Origin: Undaria pinnatifida
Taxonomy: Eukaryota; Sar; Phaeophyceae; Laminariales; Alariaceae
NCBI GenBank assembly: GCA_012845835.1
Contig: JABAKD010000001.1
Coordinates: 11,757,123 to 11,821,122 of the forward strand
Direction of reading: 5' to 3'
DNA length: 64,000 nucleotides
Shown: positions 36,701 through 45,215 of the stretch, piece by piece
Position numbering within the stretch: position 1 is the first letter of the stretch
Layout: the number at the start of each line of letters is the position of its first letter
Made by a program: the position numbers and the translations under genes
The notes under the pieces: generated by a model
The model's input: the letters and a program-made list of their open reading frames with translations, nothing else
What the model was told of the DNA's origin: nothing
The model's database searches: none

Positions 36701-39700
36701 AAGGACCACCTTATATTTAAGAATAGATGAAGGCCTGGAGCTGGTTTGAAACCGGCGACTTCGTTAAAAAATAGTTGGTGGGGGGGCTACCTTAGAACGA
36801 CACCAAACCTGGGATACAGTAGAACACTGGCGGTGGCGGACACGCGATACCAAGCCCAACGTAGAGCGGTCACTTCTGCGGCCTTTAATTGCAGCGGGCC
36901 GTGGGTGACTCGCGCGAGTGACCCCCGTGTTCGTTTGGGGTCTTAAGATCTCTCGTCTTGTCTTGAGGTCGCGAGATGAAACCGACAACGGAACGATTGA
37001 CTAGGCTGCGCCAAAACATTAACCTGAACTGTTAGTTAGTCAGTGAGGTACAGAGTCATTCTTGCGAGTGGACCGAACCCGGTGGTTCAGACAAGAGATT
37101 TCCTCCCGTGCCCTAGACTTGGTCGCGCGTCAAGCAAGATCGCCTCCATGGCAGGACTGGCCTGGCTACATGATAACATAAAACTCGTAATTGTCCAGGT
37201 GTGCGCAATTCTTGCGGCAAACGATACATTGCAAAGCCGGGTTTGAGGTAATATTTATTGTGGCGAAAAATACATCGCGGGTCGAGGCTTGTGAAACCTG
37301 TGGCAAAGCGCTTATTGGAAAACCGGGTTTGTAAAACAACTGTTGAAGAAAGGACCTTGCAAGCGAGAACTGCAAAAATGTTCCAGGGACTCACAAGAAC
37401 TCCAGCTTGGTGAGATCAGAGAAGATTCCCTCCGGCACGGTTGTCAGCTTGTTGGAGTAAAGGTCCCTGGAAACGGAAAATATCGCAGCAAGCGGGGACA
37501 GTGGCGACTGTCAAAAACGCATCACCAAATATTTTCGTCGTGTAGATCTCCATGCGTAGGCACGCAACCGTCGACTCCAGTGTACATGCATCATCCTTCA
37601 CGAAGCAGGCAGGTCTATCTTTCACGGACGTTTGGTACGACTATGGAGTTTTTTGCAGTTATCCGACGATCACAAGAAGATCAATTAGCCGGCGATCGCC
37701 CGAATCTGGAGTCTCAAACACCCGACAGTTGAAAGGAGACAGGTACCGAAGATAGTCACCTTCAAGCGGCGCCGGAAACCATGGCAAAAGAATCGTCCGA
37801 AGAGCCACAAGACTTCGGGATAGAATCGCGCGCTAAATGATTACGCGGAATAGTGTCAAGACACCGTACGTCCCGTGACGGATGTCTTGAAACGGCTGTG
37901 TTTTACGGGCGATGCGCGGGCGCTACAACCAACGACACCAATATCCGGACAAGTCCGATTGGCCCCGCCGGTTGCAGGTAGGTGTGTTGTTTGACCTGGA
38001 CGTGTTCCATAGGGGACCCACGCGATCGTGCACGTGCACACGTTTTCTCGGAAGCTTTCAGCTTGAAGAGCTCTTTACCCCCCCCCACTTCACAACCCTA
38101 TGAACGAATCCCATGGCCTACTGTAGGAAACCCCGGGACGATAGGGGGACGTTTTGGATTGACCGGATTCTGAATGACGCCCCCCCCTACCCCCAAATGG
38201 TCTGAAATAGCTCATTTACCAAAACCAATACTCGTTATAATGTGTACCTACCGTAGTTCATGCGATGGGTCATCGGGTAGCCCTTTTTTCTTCGCCCCAC
38301 TGTAATAGTTTAGTGCAGTAGTCCTGGTCGATAATGGAGCTCCTCGACTGAGGACCCTCAGCAGAAGAAAAAAATGGTGCACCCCTAATCTAGCCTACCC
38401 TAGCATGCGTCTAAGGTGTGCAACTCCAACATTACTAGTCACAACCACGGCTGGCATGCCCACGGTACTGGGTTGTATGTAGAGAAAAATGAAAGTGCGC
38501 CCCTTTGGGACAATCCCAGGGGAGTCCCATCATCAGCGTGAAAGATTTGAGCCGCTACCCCATATCGCAGCACACGCCGTGTGTAGTCTACGGCAACATG
38601 AGGCTCACAAGGACGTGAGCTCGGACAGGCCAGCAAACGTTCCGTCGGGAATGAACGTCAAGGTGCTTTCGTCCAGATCCCTGAACGCCGACAAACACCA
38701 CAAAAACACGGCGAAAGGTGGAAAACCCGCGAGGATAGTGTCAGCACAGAAAGTAAAAATGGAATTAAAAACGAGACGAGCTTGCACACCATTAAATTGA
38801 GCGCATGTATGGCGTGGGGGGTCGATGGGACCGCCCGCTTTCACCAAACACCTCACATACCGACCCAAAACAAGCAAAAAAACGAAACGAAAGCGCACGG
38901 TGAAGTCAAGTGCGTCTATGGAAATTGAATGTCTATGTGACCCATTGCAATAGGCCAAACCTGTGATCCAAGACGGGAATGCGGAATATTCCCGTTCTGT
39001 CCGGTATAGAGCCCATTGGACCCCAACATATACGGTTTCGGTCCAGCACACATAGGAACAAGACACGAGTGTACAGCTAAGCCGAGCGCAGGTATAACCA
39101 GGGAGTTGTCTACATGATCCATTGCAACGGGACTTACACATCGCATCGCGCAAAGCATTATCGGCTTGGGGAAAGAGTCTCCATTGGTACAGGTGTATGC
39201 GTTCTGAGCGTCAACGAAGCATTGGCCTCGATCAACCATATAGCGTATGGTATTCAGGGGGATGAGACAGACGGATAAAGCGTGACGACCTCCTAAGCGA
39301 CGGATCAGGTTAGAGCAACGCGACAACAGGACCTTGCTCAAAGACAGCAACAGGTCGGGGCTGAAAGGTCCGCATGTGAGGTAGGATTTCCAACAACTGG
39401 GCGCTAACGGTTGTTTTGGGCTGATTTACATCGACGTGGCATCATTGTTGCTGATAAACAGACAAGAATAAGGAAGTTTGTAAAGTGATAGGCATTGCGG
39501 ACTGGGTTGGCAGCCGTCAGATGGCTTGAACCCCCAAGTCCCTGCAGATACCCCACAATGCTCGAGAAACCCCGCGCGCCAGCCCAGTAAATCTGCGATT
39601 CGAAAACTCACACCAGGGTTGCTAATTTCGGTCGATCAATGACGGGCTTCCCTGTCCAACCACCAACATATCCAGGGGAAGGTACAGTTTTCAGAATACC

Positions 39701-42700
39701 GGTACTTACAAAATACGTCTCGGCGGTGGGAGCTTGGAAAGGTGCGGAAGTTTGCTGTAACCGCCACGCTCTCGAAAGCAAACCCAGCACACTTTGTATG
39801 TACAGAGTGCACGAAACCCTAAGCAATTACATTCATCACCTATTGCAGTATTACAGCAATAACAATTATCACCTATTGCAGTATTACAGCACACGCAACG
39901 CACATTTCATTCCCAGCAAGGTCGGAACCCAACCCCCGGGGACGACTCAACCGCAGCCCCCGATAGCGGCAATTGCCAGCAGGAAACTCCGAACGCGAAG
40001 AGCGGAAAGCAGGGTAACTCGCTTTCCCATTGGAAAAACAGGGAAGTTTTTTCCCAGCACAGGTGGTCAACCGCTGCGCGAGGCACTCACAGTTCTACGA
40101 CGTTGGTTTTCCCAAACTCATCGAAGCACGCCGGCAGATAGGGGGTGTCGTCGTCCGTCAGGTCGCAATCGGTGAATTTCCTGTAAACGGAGACACGCAA
40201 AAGGAACGCGTGATCAACACAGTTAGTCTAAAAGCAGAAGCCGTGGTCTCGAGTGAACAACACAGTTTGTCTATCAGCGGGAACCCGTGGCGATCACACG
40301 TCAACAGCCCTGATGGCTGCGTCCGGTGTTCCGCCATTACGTTAACAAGACGAACCGCAAAGCTCCATGGACGCCCTTGTGGATTGTTCACGCGCGCACT
40401 ATAATGCTAGCACAAGCAAAACGCACGCTGATTCTCCAAAACTACTGTATGCTATTTTGGACATGGATGGCAAGATAACGCCGAACCCAACACGTACGTG
40501 GCCAGGGAACCAACCCGCTAAACGGTGGGGAAATACCGGCCCCTGCAAAAAAACGGTGGGCAACCAATCTCAATATCATTCGGTTCTCGCATCGAAAAAA
40601 ACAAAACAGCGACGCTAGGACAAAACATCTACAGTTAGTGTGGCCGTTTAGTGCTATAATGTATCAAGACGCATGTTACGATAGAAGGGAACCATTTGTT
40701 TTGTAAGACTTCCTCACTCGAACACTTGCTCCATGCAGTACCTCAGTGCCTTAGGTTACCTCGCACAAAACCTGATATAGGAAAAGAGACCGCCCTCTTG
40801 AGTGCGGTGGAGGTTGCGGTGTTTGGGCCAAGTGAAATGTTCCTGTCCGGTTGTAGAGCACCTCAAAAGCGAGCAACTTACCGGTTAGCCATTGATCAAG
40901 TAATTTCACGAGTTCTTCATTTTTTTCCTTCAGCAATAAGGCATAGAAGATTGGTCGGGTTGTGTGCGAAAGAATGCACCTTCGAAGTCATTTTGCAGGT
41001 GAAGGTGCTGATATTGAGCTAGCTCCTCATGCTGGCGATCTCACAGAATTCTCAGAATCTGCTGATTCACCCCTTCTACCGTGGGATGGCTCATAACATT
41101 CAACCATTCCACTGCTTACTCGATGAGCAATCCCATGACCGATCGCTCCAGGTATTCGCCTGAATCATTATCGAAAAAAAAGAAAATAAAAGTAATTTTC
41201 GGACGATATTGCGCTAAGGAGCCCCGTCGTTCAGAAACAGAAAACAAAAAATATACAAAAAAGGGCTGCACCTCCCAATCGTAGCATGCGTCATAAAAGA
41301 AGTACCCCTCACCACGAACCGAAAGGAACGACGCAGCAAGTGAATAAAACCAACAAGGCCACAATCTAAGGGAACACCCGCATTTCACTGCCGGGTTTGA
41401 CCCGCTCGTCGGAGCAACCCTGCAGTGTAGCTCACCGAAAAAAAACTTTCGGCGATCGGTTAGGCGCAGCGTGTAGCTTACACCATTCCATTGCGGAACT
41501 AACACCGCAAAAATGGAACCGCACGAACGCTGAAGGCCTGCAAGGAACAGGGCGGTCAATCGCGCTAGTGGCCCCTAGCAACTGCCAAAGAGGGCCGTAA
41601 ACGTGATCCCCGTGATCCCCCTACCGTACCAAATGATAGCCCACGGCGCCAGCGGTATCCCAAGCTTTCAAGCCCTCGTGACTACCATGCGAATCTATGA
41701 AGCACCTGCTAGGTTATAACGCAGGACCCTTGCCTCACCACGTATTGGGCCTGCAGTGCAGGAGGCTGTGAAATACTCGGTAGATGGAAGCAATTATAAG
41801 TCCGAGCCTGCCATTCACGTTACCCCCCTCCATACTCTTCACCTCAAGTCCATCTTGGCTAGGGAGATGGCTTTGTGGAGGTCATCTGGAGCATGATTGA
41901 CTCAGGAACGGATTGTCGATTTCTCGGACTTAGCATAAAACTCGAGACACAACAGCTGTCATCACCGTGGTACCTACCCATACCTGTCGTGATGAACGAT
42001 GCCCAAAAGCCGCGATATCCTCTGTCAACGCCCCCATCCCACCCAAATGGCCGAAAAACTGTTAAAAACGTCGTGTTACTCTCGGCGAACGGTATATTTT
42101 ATTCCGGTCACGAAGTCCTTCCTACCCCGTTGTTCTCCCCGGGGCGAACGATCTATTGAAAACAAACGCTGTAGCTCCACGGGGCGTTGACATATGACAT
42201 CACGGTAGTTCGCCAATACCACATGAATAGCCCCAAACAACATCATTACACCGAAGGGTGCAGTATCTCACATGGTTGTTTCCCCGGTAAACGTGCACTT
42301 GTAATCCGCGTTTGTGGGACTGAGGCACCGGTTGCTGCTGCTGCCGGGCACTGCGTATACATCCCCAGGAGTTGAAAATAAGGGTAGGAGGGGAACAGTC
42401 ACCGGCATGAAACATGGCATTGCACATGGGTATGGCGCAAGGACGGCGCAGCGTAGGTGCTGAACGGGTATGACGTCGACGAATGGAGCTTGGGGCTCAA
42501 CTGGTTAGACAACCAAAAAAAACGGAGGGTTTTTCATATACGCGTTCTACGACATACATATATATATATATAAAGCAGCTTAGCGCTATCAACAAGAGCT
42601 TTTCTGAAAGACGGGGGGGCTTGTGAAACCGACATCGTTGAAATGCTATCCTTGCCAAATAACAACGTTTTTCGTCCTCTACCTAATAACAATAACATTT

Positions 42701-44295
42701 TAGAGTTATGAAGAGCTATTAACAGTACTAAAGTAATGACACGCCTTAGGATTGTTGATCGGGCTGTATTTTCTTCACATTTTTTTTTCGATTATTATAT
42801 AAAAAAAAAACACTCTATCCTGTGTCACCACAGCCGTAAGATACCGAGAGTTGTTTTACAGTAATCTATGTCAAACGTCGACGACGACCAGCTGTAAAAA
42901 TTTTCAACACTCAGTCACTCAGGTGATTCTACCTACATATTCGCGGTACAAACCTTCTTCGTCTTCTTCTTCTTCTTCTCCTTCTGTGCATTGATCTTGG
43001 CAAGCCTCGCTGGCTTCGTAACTCGTGCATGCGCTCCCGAAGGTCTCGCACATGGTATCGACAGACGCTGCAGCCGTGGCGCTGAACGGAGAGCCATAGT
43101 CGACCAAGTCACACACGGAGGACACGCCCGCGCACACTGATTCCCACCCTTCTTCACAGTCGGCACAGTCGGCGAACTCGAGACGACGGCCTTCTACTGA
43201 GACCGCATCATTTTCTTCTTGTTTGAGGGCTCGCCTGATTGATGAAGCCAGTTCAACGCTCCCCAGGTTATCGCTGGCGTCGTAGAGCACCTTTCGCGTG
43301 GATGTCAGGTGTGAGCAATGCGAGGGCAAACGCGTTCTTTAGGGCTAGGTGCGCTGGACGACTACTATACAGTAGTGTTCGATACCGCACGCGATATATC
43401 GTGGAGAGTAAAAAAGTAACCTGAATACTGCAGCGTGAAGTGCATAAAAATACTCTCAAAAAAAGAGCAGCACAACTCTACAAACGCCAAGCACGTCTAC
43501 GTACGCAGACAGTACCATAACAGCTTCATGAAACAGGTTTGACTGAAAGGGTTGTCACAAGTTGAAGAAAGCCCTTCCGTCGACCTGGTTTATCCACCGA
43601 TTCCTTGTCCCGTACGGTCTGTTCAGTGGGCGTCCAATTGGCTTTAGACAGACAGCCCATTGGCGCACAGCATCCTTCTTCGCCAGGAAGGTGGTAAACG
43701 GACTGCTGCACCTACTACTGCATCTCGTCCAATTCATTTTTGGGCAATACACAGGTTTGGTGCAAACAATACCCTCCACGAAACCTCCGCATCGACTGCG
43801 CAGAGATTGCGCCCCAAGATACAGCTATTTCGACATTTCTCTACACACGCGGAACGATGCACAGCGGCACATCACTAGTGGTCAGGTGTGATGATATTGC
43901 AACACGGCTACATCAGACATGTTCACTCTACCAGAGGACGTATTCCGCCCTTGCACAAAAGCGGAAAAAAATACCCAGGGCCAGCAATCTCAAGTGGTTC
44001 TAGCCCCAAAACGTAGATGCAAATCGGAAGAAGTTCAACAACGCACCTCGAACCTCTCCGTGCCGACTTTGATGTTCGTCACGTGGCTAGTCGAGTCGAA
44101 CATATACAGCGAGCGCGTGCCGTCCTGCTTGAACTTCAGCCTGTAGGGCTTGTTGCGGCCGTCGTCGTATCGGGCGACGGTGAACGTGGTACCTCCCTCC
44201 GTCACCGACAGCGCCTCCCTTGCCGCATTAGCAGTTCCAAAGCTGGCCAGAACCACACTCAAGAGAGAGACGCGCCCCTTACCGAGCATCGCCAT
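27725..44295 (-). CDS. Secreted leucine-rich-repeat protein, 19-exon gene model
   Basis: Exons on the minus strand are 44295-44047, 43705-43559, 43290-42933, 42350-42272, 40180-40091, 38680-38609, 37466-37395, 36405-36334, 35505-35428, 34178-34101, 33262-33191, 32327-32256, 31664-31596, 30518-30450, 30045-29974, 29432-29391, 29000-28948, 28128-28054 and 27732-27725. They sum to 1827 nt (608 codons plus TAG), all junctions agree in phase and no exon has an internal stop. The protein has a signal peptide, a unique domain, a Cys-rich acidic domain, an LRR N-cap, ten LRRs (about residues 308-549), a C-cap and a Cys-rich tail. No transmembrane segment was found, so it is probably secreted. LRR proteins of this type bind ligands; a recognition role is inferred. 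The LRR exons are near certain. Joining exons 1-3 and 17-19 to them rests on splice-site and phase agreement only. Confidence 0.65.
28054..28128 (-). CDS. LRR gene exon 18: EGF-like cysteine-rich exon
   Basis: 75 bp, phase 1 to 1, with a CCCCGCAG acceptor after a T/C-rich tract and a TGCG|GTGAGC donor. It encodes four Cys (ECIP, VSCDDG, LTCQ, YTC) in a spacing that resembles small EGF-like modules. Such modules are often phase 1-1 exons. It continues exon 17 in frame. Confidence 0.5.
28355..28917. mobile_element. M2 MITE split by an M1 insertion
   Basis: The M2 ends are CTACATGGTAGGGGG (28355) and CTCTACCGTAGGC (28917). An M1 copy at 28543-28831 (ends GACGCATGCTGCGACAGAGG and CCTCTATCGTAGCACGCGAC) sits inside. 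The whole unit lies in the intron between exons 17 and 18 of the LRR gene. Confidence 0.75.
28948..29000 (-). CDS. LRR gene exon 17
   Basis: 53 bp, phase 2 to 1, with a GTGAGCAG acceptor and a TGCG|GTGAGA donor. It encodes an acidic linker (LPSEDVRDGTC). It is open in the phase set by exon 16, and its end phase matches exon 18. Confidence 0.5.
29391..29432 (-). CDS. LRR gene exon 16: C-terminal cap strand
   Basis: 42 bp, phase 2 to 2, with a CCTGCAG acceptor and a CAC|GTAAGT donor. It encodes SLWGNDGLQCLPTT, an LRR first half with a Cys, like the start of a C-terminal LRR cap. An acceptor about 80 bp upstream (TTGCAG) would also keep the frame and lengthen the exon, so the 5' edge is not fixed. 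Confidence 0.65.
29507..29770. mobile_element. M1 MITE copy (diverged) in an LRR-gene intron
   Basis: It has GCGTACTGCAACAGAGGTG and TTGAATGACGGGACGCTCCTT at the left, and ACGCCCTCGACCGCAGC at the right. Confidence 0.6.
29974..30045 (-). CDS. LRR exon 15 (repeat 10)
   Basis: 72 bp, phase 2 to 2, with a GGATTAG acceptor and a CT|GTGAGT donor. The repeat core is CGLTTLPAGLFSPMVNLVSL. An M1 repeat occupies much of the next intron. Confidence 0.88.
30450..30518 (-). CDS. LRR exon 14 (repeat 9, 23 residues)
   Basis: 69 bp, phase 2 to 2, with a CGACCAG acceptor and a CT|GTGAGC donor. The repeat reads LLEYNDLVLSEDSFVDLVNL. A Ser-Glu replaces the usual Leu-Pro pair. Confidence 0.85.
31596..31664 (-). 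CDS. LRR exon 13 (repeat 8, 23 residues)
   Basis: 69 bp, phase 2 to 2, with a GTGCCAG acceptor and a TT|GTGAGT donor. It encodes a 23-residue repeat with DNSLTELGTSLAGLTELRTL, resembling the shorter LRR class. Confidence 0.88.
32256..32327 (-). CDS. LRR exon 12 (repeat 7)
   Basis: 72 bp, phase 2 to 2, with an ATCAG acceptor and a TT|GTGAGT donor. The repeat core is INGISVLPDGLLSDLTALQNL. Confidence 0.87.
33191..33262 (-). CDS. LRR exon 11 (repeat 6)
   Basis: 72 bp, phase 2 to 2, with a GACCCAG acceptor and a CT|GTGAGT donor. The repeat core is IQIVPEGLLAGLTKLEYL. The usual Asn of the LxxN position is replaced by Ala, a common variation at the ends of LRR sheets. Confidence 0.86.
34101..34178 (-). 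CDS. LRR exon 10 (repeat 5, 26 residues)
   Basis: 78 bp, phase 2 to 2, with a GTTCAG acceptor and a TT|GTGAGT donor. It is a 26-residue repeat starting YLSSNSLGDM and ending FDGLTELKRL, with a two-residue insertion relative to the 24-residue form. Confidence 0.88.
34398..34872. mobile_element. M2 MITE copy followed by a partial second M2
   Basis: The full copy is 34398-34672 (ends GCTACGGCAGGGGGG and CTACCGTAGCC, inner GACTCACGCGAGTGATCC). A partial copy continues to about 34872 with GAATCCTTAAAGGGGTGGTTAGC, which repeats the left unit, and a G-run at 34830-34845. It lies in the intron between LRR exons 9 and 10. Confidence 0.7.
35428..35505 (-). CDS. LRR exon 9 (repeat 4, 26 residues)
   Basis: 78 bp, phase 2 to 2, with a GACCCAG acceptor and a CT|GTGAGT donor. 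It encodes an LRR with two extra residues in the variable half (FNNELTPETLPLGLF). The following intron contains an M2 repeat at 34398-34672. Confidence 0.88.
36184..36258. repeat. Solo end of the CCTCCGGCGG TIR element
   Basis: The stretch CCTCCGGCGGATGGGGAAAA preceded by an AT/T-rich tract matches the termini of the element at 55050-56838. No second end was found nearby. Confidence 0.7.
36334..36405 (-). CDS. LRR exon 8 (repeat 3)
   Basis: 72 bp, phase 2 to 2, with a GCTCAG acceptor and a CT|GTAAGT donor. It encodes a canonical repeat with AYNDLVSLPEGAFTGLTSL. Confidence 0.9.
36855..37085. mobile_element. Partial M2 MITE
   Basis: Inner palindrome GACTCGCGCGAGTGACCCCC and the downstream CAGTGAGGTACAGAGTCATTC are present; the ends are eroded. 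Confidence 0.55.
37395..37466 (-). CDS. LRR exon 7 (repeat 2)
   Basis: 72 bp, phase 2 to 2, with a TTTCCAG acceptor and a TT|GTGAGT donor. It is the most canonical repeat of the array (DLYSNKLTTVPEGIFSDL), close to the LxxNxLxxLPxGxFxxL pattern seen in extracellular LRR proteins and in agnathan variable lymphocyte receptors. Confidence 0.92.
38110..38412. mobile_element. M1 MITE copy (diverged)
   Basis: It contains TTCTGAATGACGCCCC near the left end and TGGTGCACCCCTAATC...CTAGCATGCGTC at the right. It lies in the intron between LRR exons 6 and 7. Confidence 0.55.
38609..38680 (-). CDS. LRR exon 6 (repeat 1)
   Basis: 72 bp, 24-residue repeat, phase 2 to 2, with a GTTCAG acceptor and a TT|GTGAGC donor. 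The translation fits the LRR consensus, with the core TLTFIPDGTFAGLSELTSL. The intron after it in the gene's direction (38608-37467) holds an M1 repeat. Confidence 0.88.
39710..39754 (-). other. Possible half-LRR exon (15 codons)
   Basis: A 45-bp segment lies between GGTTACAG and TT|GTAAGT in the intron between exons 5 and 6. It is phase 2 to 2, like every LRR exon, and is open, reading KLPHLSKLPPPRRIL. It may be a truncated LRR exon, an optional exon or chance splice-like sequence. Confidence 0.3.
40091..40180 (-). CDS. LRR gene exon 5: N-terminal cap of the LRR solenoid
   Basis: 90 bp, phase 2 to 2, with a TTTACAG acceptor and a CT|GTGAGT donor. It encodes an LRR-like strand with two Cys (TDCDL and PACF) and an insert rich in Asp, ending in the VVEL that leads into the first repeat. 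Position, length and Cys content fit an N-terminal capping repeat. Confidence 0.75.
40668..41292. mobile_element. M1 MITE carrying an internal insertion
   Basis: The M1 ends are GACGCATGTTACGATAGAAGG and TCGTAGCATGCGTC. Between them, about 40790-41115, lies a copy of a third repeat (R3) also found at 58325-58535 and 63130-63310 (shared TAATTTCACG, GCATAGAAG-TTGGTC, GAATG--CCTTC-AAGTCATTTT). Confidence 0.65.
41355..41632. mobile_element. M2 MITE copy (diverged)
   Basis: It contains TTCACTGCCGGGTTTGACCC, GTCAATCGCGCTAGTGGCCC and the right end CCCCCTACCGTACC. Confidence 0.6.
41875..42010 (+). pseudogene. Possible retropepsin relic
   Basis: The frame gives MIDSGTDCRFLGLSIKLE and then PIPVVMNDAQK. 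The Asp-Ser-Gly with following hydrophobic residues, and a Pro-Val-Val segment about 25 residues later, recall aspartic proteases of Ty3-like elements. No reverse transcriptase follows, so it would be a fragment only. Confidence 0.2.
42272..42350 (-). CDS. LRR gene exon 4 (linker)
   Basis: 79 bp between an ACGCAG acceptor and a CAT|GTGAGA donor, phase 1 to 2. It encodes a Ser/Thr/Asn-rich linker with two Cys (RCLS and KCTF). It is included because it is open only in this phase without losing the Cys pair, and it bridges the phase of exon 3 to the phase of the LRR N-cap exon. No paralogue was seen, so this is the least certain of the N-terminal exons. Confidence 0.4.
42933..43290 (-). CDS. LRR gene exon 3: cysteine-rich acidic domain
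   Basis: 358 bp, phase 0 to 1. It encodes about 119 residues with at least eight Cys in short spacings (DCADC, VCAG, VCDL, MCET, ACTS, ACQDQC), followed by an acidic Glu run (positions near 42955-42985). Such Cys patterns suit a disulfide-bonded extracellular domain; the family was not recognised. Two donors are possible. The one at GTAG|GTAGAA gives phase 1, which matches exon 4; the alternative 4 bp upstream gives phase 0. The paralogous exon at 14941-15298 has a 2-bp insertion. Confidence 0.7.
43559..43705 (-). CDS. LRR gene exon 2
   Basis: 147 bp, phase 0 to 0, from a GCAG acceptor to a CTT|GTGAC donor. It encodes a segment with CCAPMGC, ANWTPT and VDKP motifs. The same motifs appear in the same frame in the damaged copy near 22940-23093, which fixes the reading frame. 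No known domain was recognised. The donor is weak (GTGACA), so the 3' edge is uncertain. Confidence 0.55.
44047..44295 (-). CDS. LRR gene exon 1: signal peptide and start of unique domain
   Basis: The ATG at 44295-44293 has a good context (ACCATGG). The first 24 residues form a signal peptide with a basic start, a hydrophobic core (LLSVVLASFG) and a TANA-A cleavage site. The remaining residues form a compact domain rich in beta-type residues and Asp/Arg, which I do not recognise. The exon is 249 bp, phase 0 to 0, and ends at a GAG|GTGCGT donor. The damaged copy at 23613-23362 encodes a very similar protein with one extra residue. That conservation in frame supports this as real coding sequence. 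Confidence 0.75.
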
Positions 44296-45215
44296 GGTTC
44301 TCGGGATGTTGCCTATCACCTAGGTATGGCCCCTGCAGAGGAAGACGGAAGAGTTGATGTGCCGTGGACGAAAAGTACGGGGGGAGGGGGGGGTGGTCAA
44401 GGTGTCTGGTAACAAGAGAGTGGACACCTACATCGTGCGCGGCACAACATTTTCAGCTACGCTACAAGCCACTAACGCAGTAATAACTAATATTTAAAAA
44501 AAACAGGAACGCTGGTGCTGGCTCAGGCTGGAATTCTTACTTGATGAAGGGTGTGTTCTGCGCCAATTTCAATACACCGGCTCCCAATTTCTAAAACTGA
44601 ATATTTCTATACATCTCAGCCCGCATTTCTCATTGCTCTGCTTCGGAGTAGATACCCCGTAATGTGCTGGCAGAGCTACTCTTATCGCCAACGACGTGGG
44701 GTATTTTCGATTGCATCCAAATACATTATAAGGACAACTGGACGTTGATCTACTGTACCTGTTCATACCTCTGGCGGGGGCGCATTGTCGCCCATCATGA
44801 CAAAGCGGTGAATTTGAAAACAAAAATAAACAGGAATTGGTCTTGCGGAGTCCAGTCCGCCCGTCGCCACGAACACGTTTTTCGTGTAAATTGGTTGTTG
44901 GAAGGAGTTGCGCTTTCGTGACAACAATACCATCCCTACACAGCAGGCTCCCCGCTGCTACAGCAGTACCTGCTGGTAGATTTTGTATGAGTCCGTAGTT
45001 TTTCGAGGTGTTGGCGGTTTCCTGTGCGTTAGAGAAAAGTGTTTTAGGTTACCCAAGCACTTCATCGGCCGTTAAACTTGCGTCTTGGGAATATCGTCTT
45101 TTTTTACGCCAGTTTACCGTTCCTTGCACACCGTTGGTTGTTGAAATGTAAGTTGTATCACGCCGTGGTAGTGTTGGGCTGAGGCGTGATTCATGTTTTT
45201 TCCCTTCGGCACACA
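44296..45215. other. Upstream region of the LRR gene
   Basis: 44300-44720 resembles 23640-23920 upstream of the damaged copy, for example GACGTGGGGTATTTTCGATTGCATCC. No TATA box or other promoter element was clear. 44720-45215 shows nothing recognised. Confidence 0.5.

Noticed and set aside
27725-44295. ROCO-type LRR-GTPase or LRR receptor kinase
   Set aside because: No ROC P-loop, COR or kinase motif was found in any frame between 27 and 44 kb, and the gene model ends in a Cys-rich tail.
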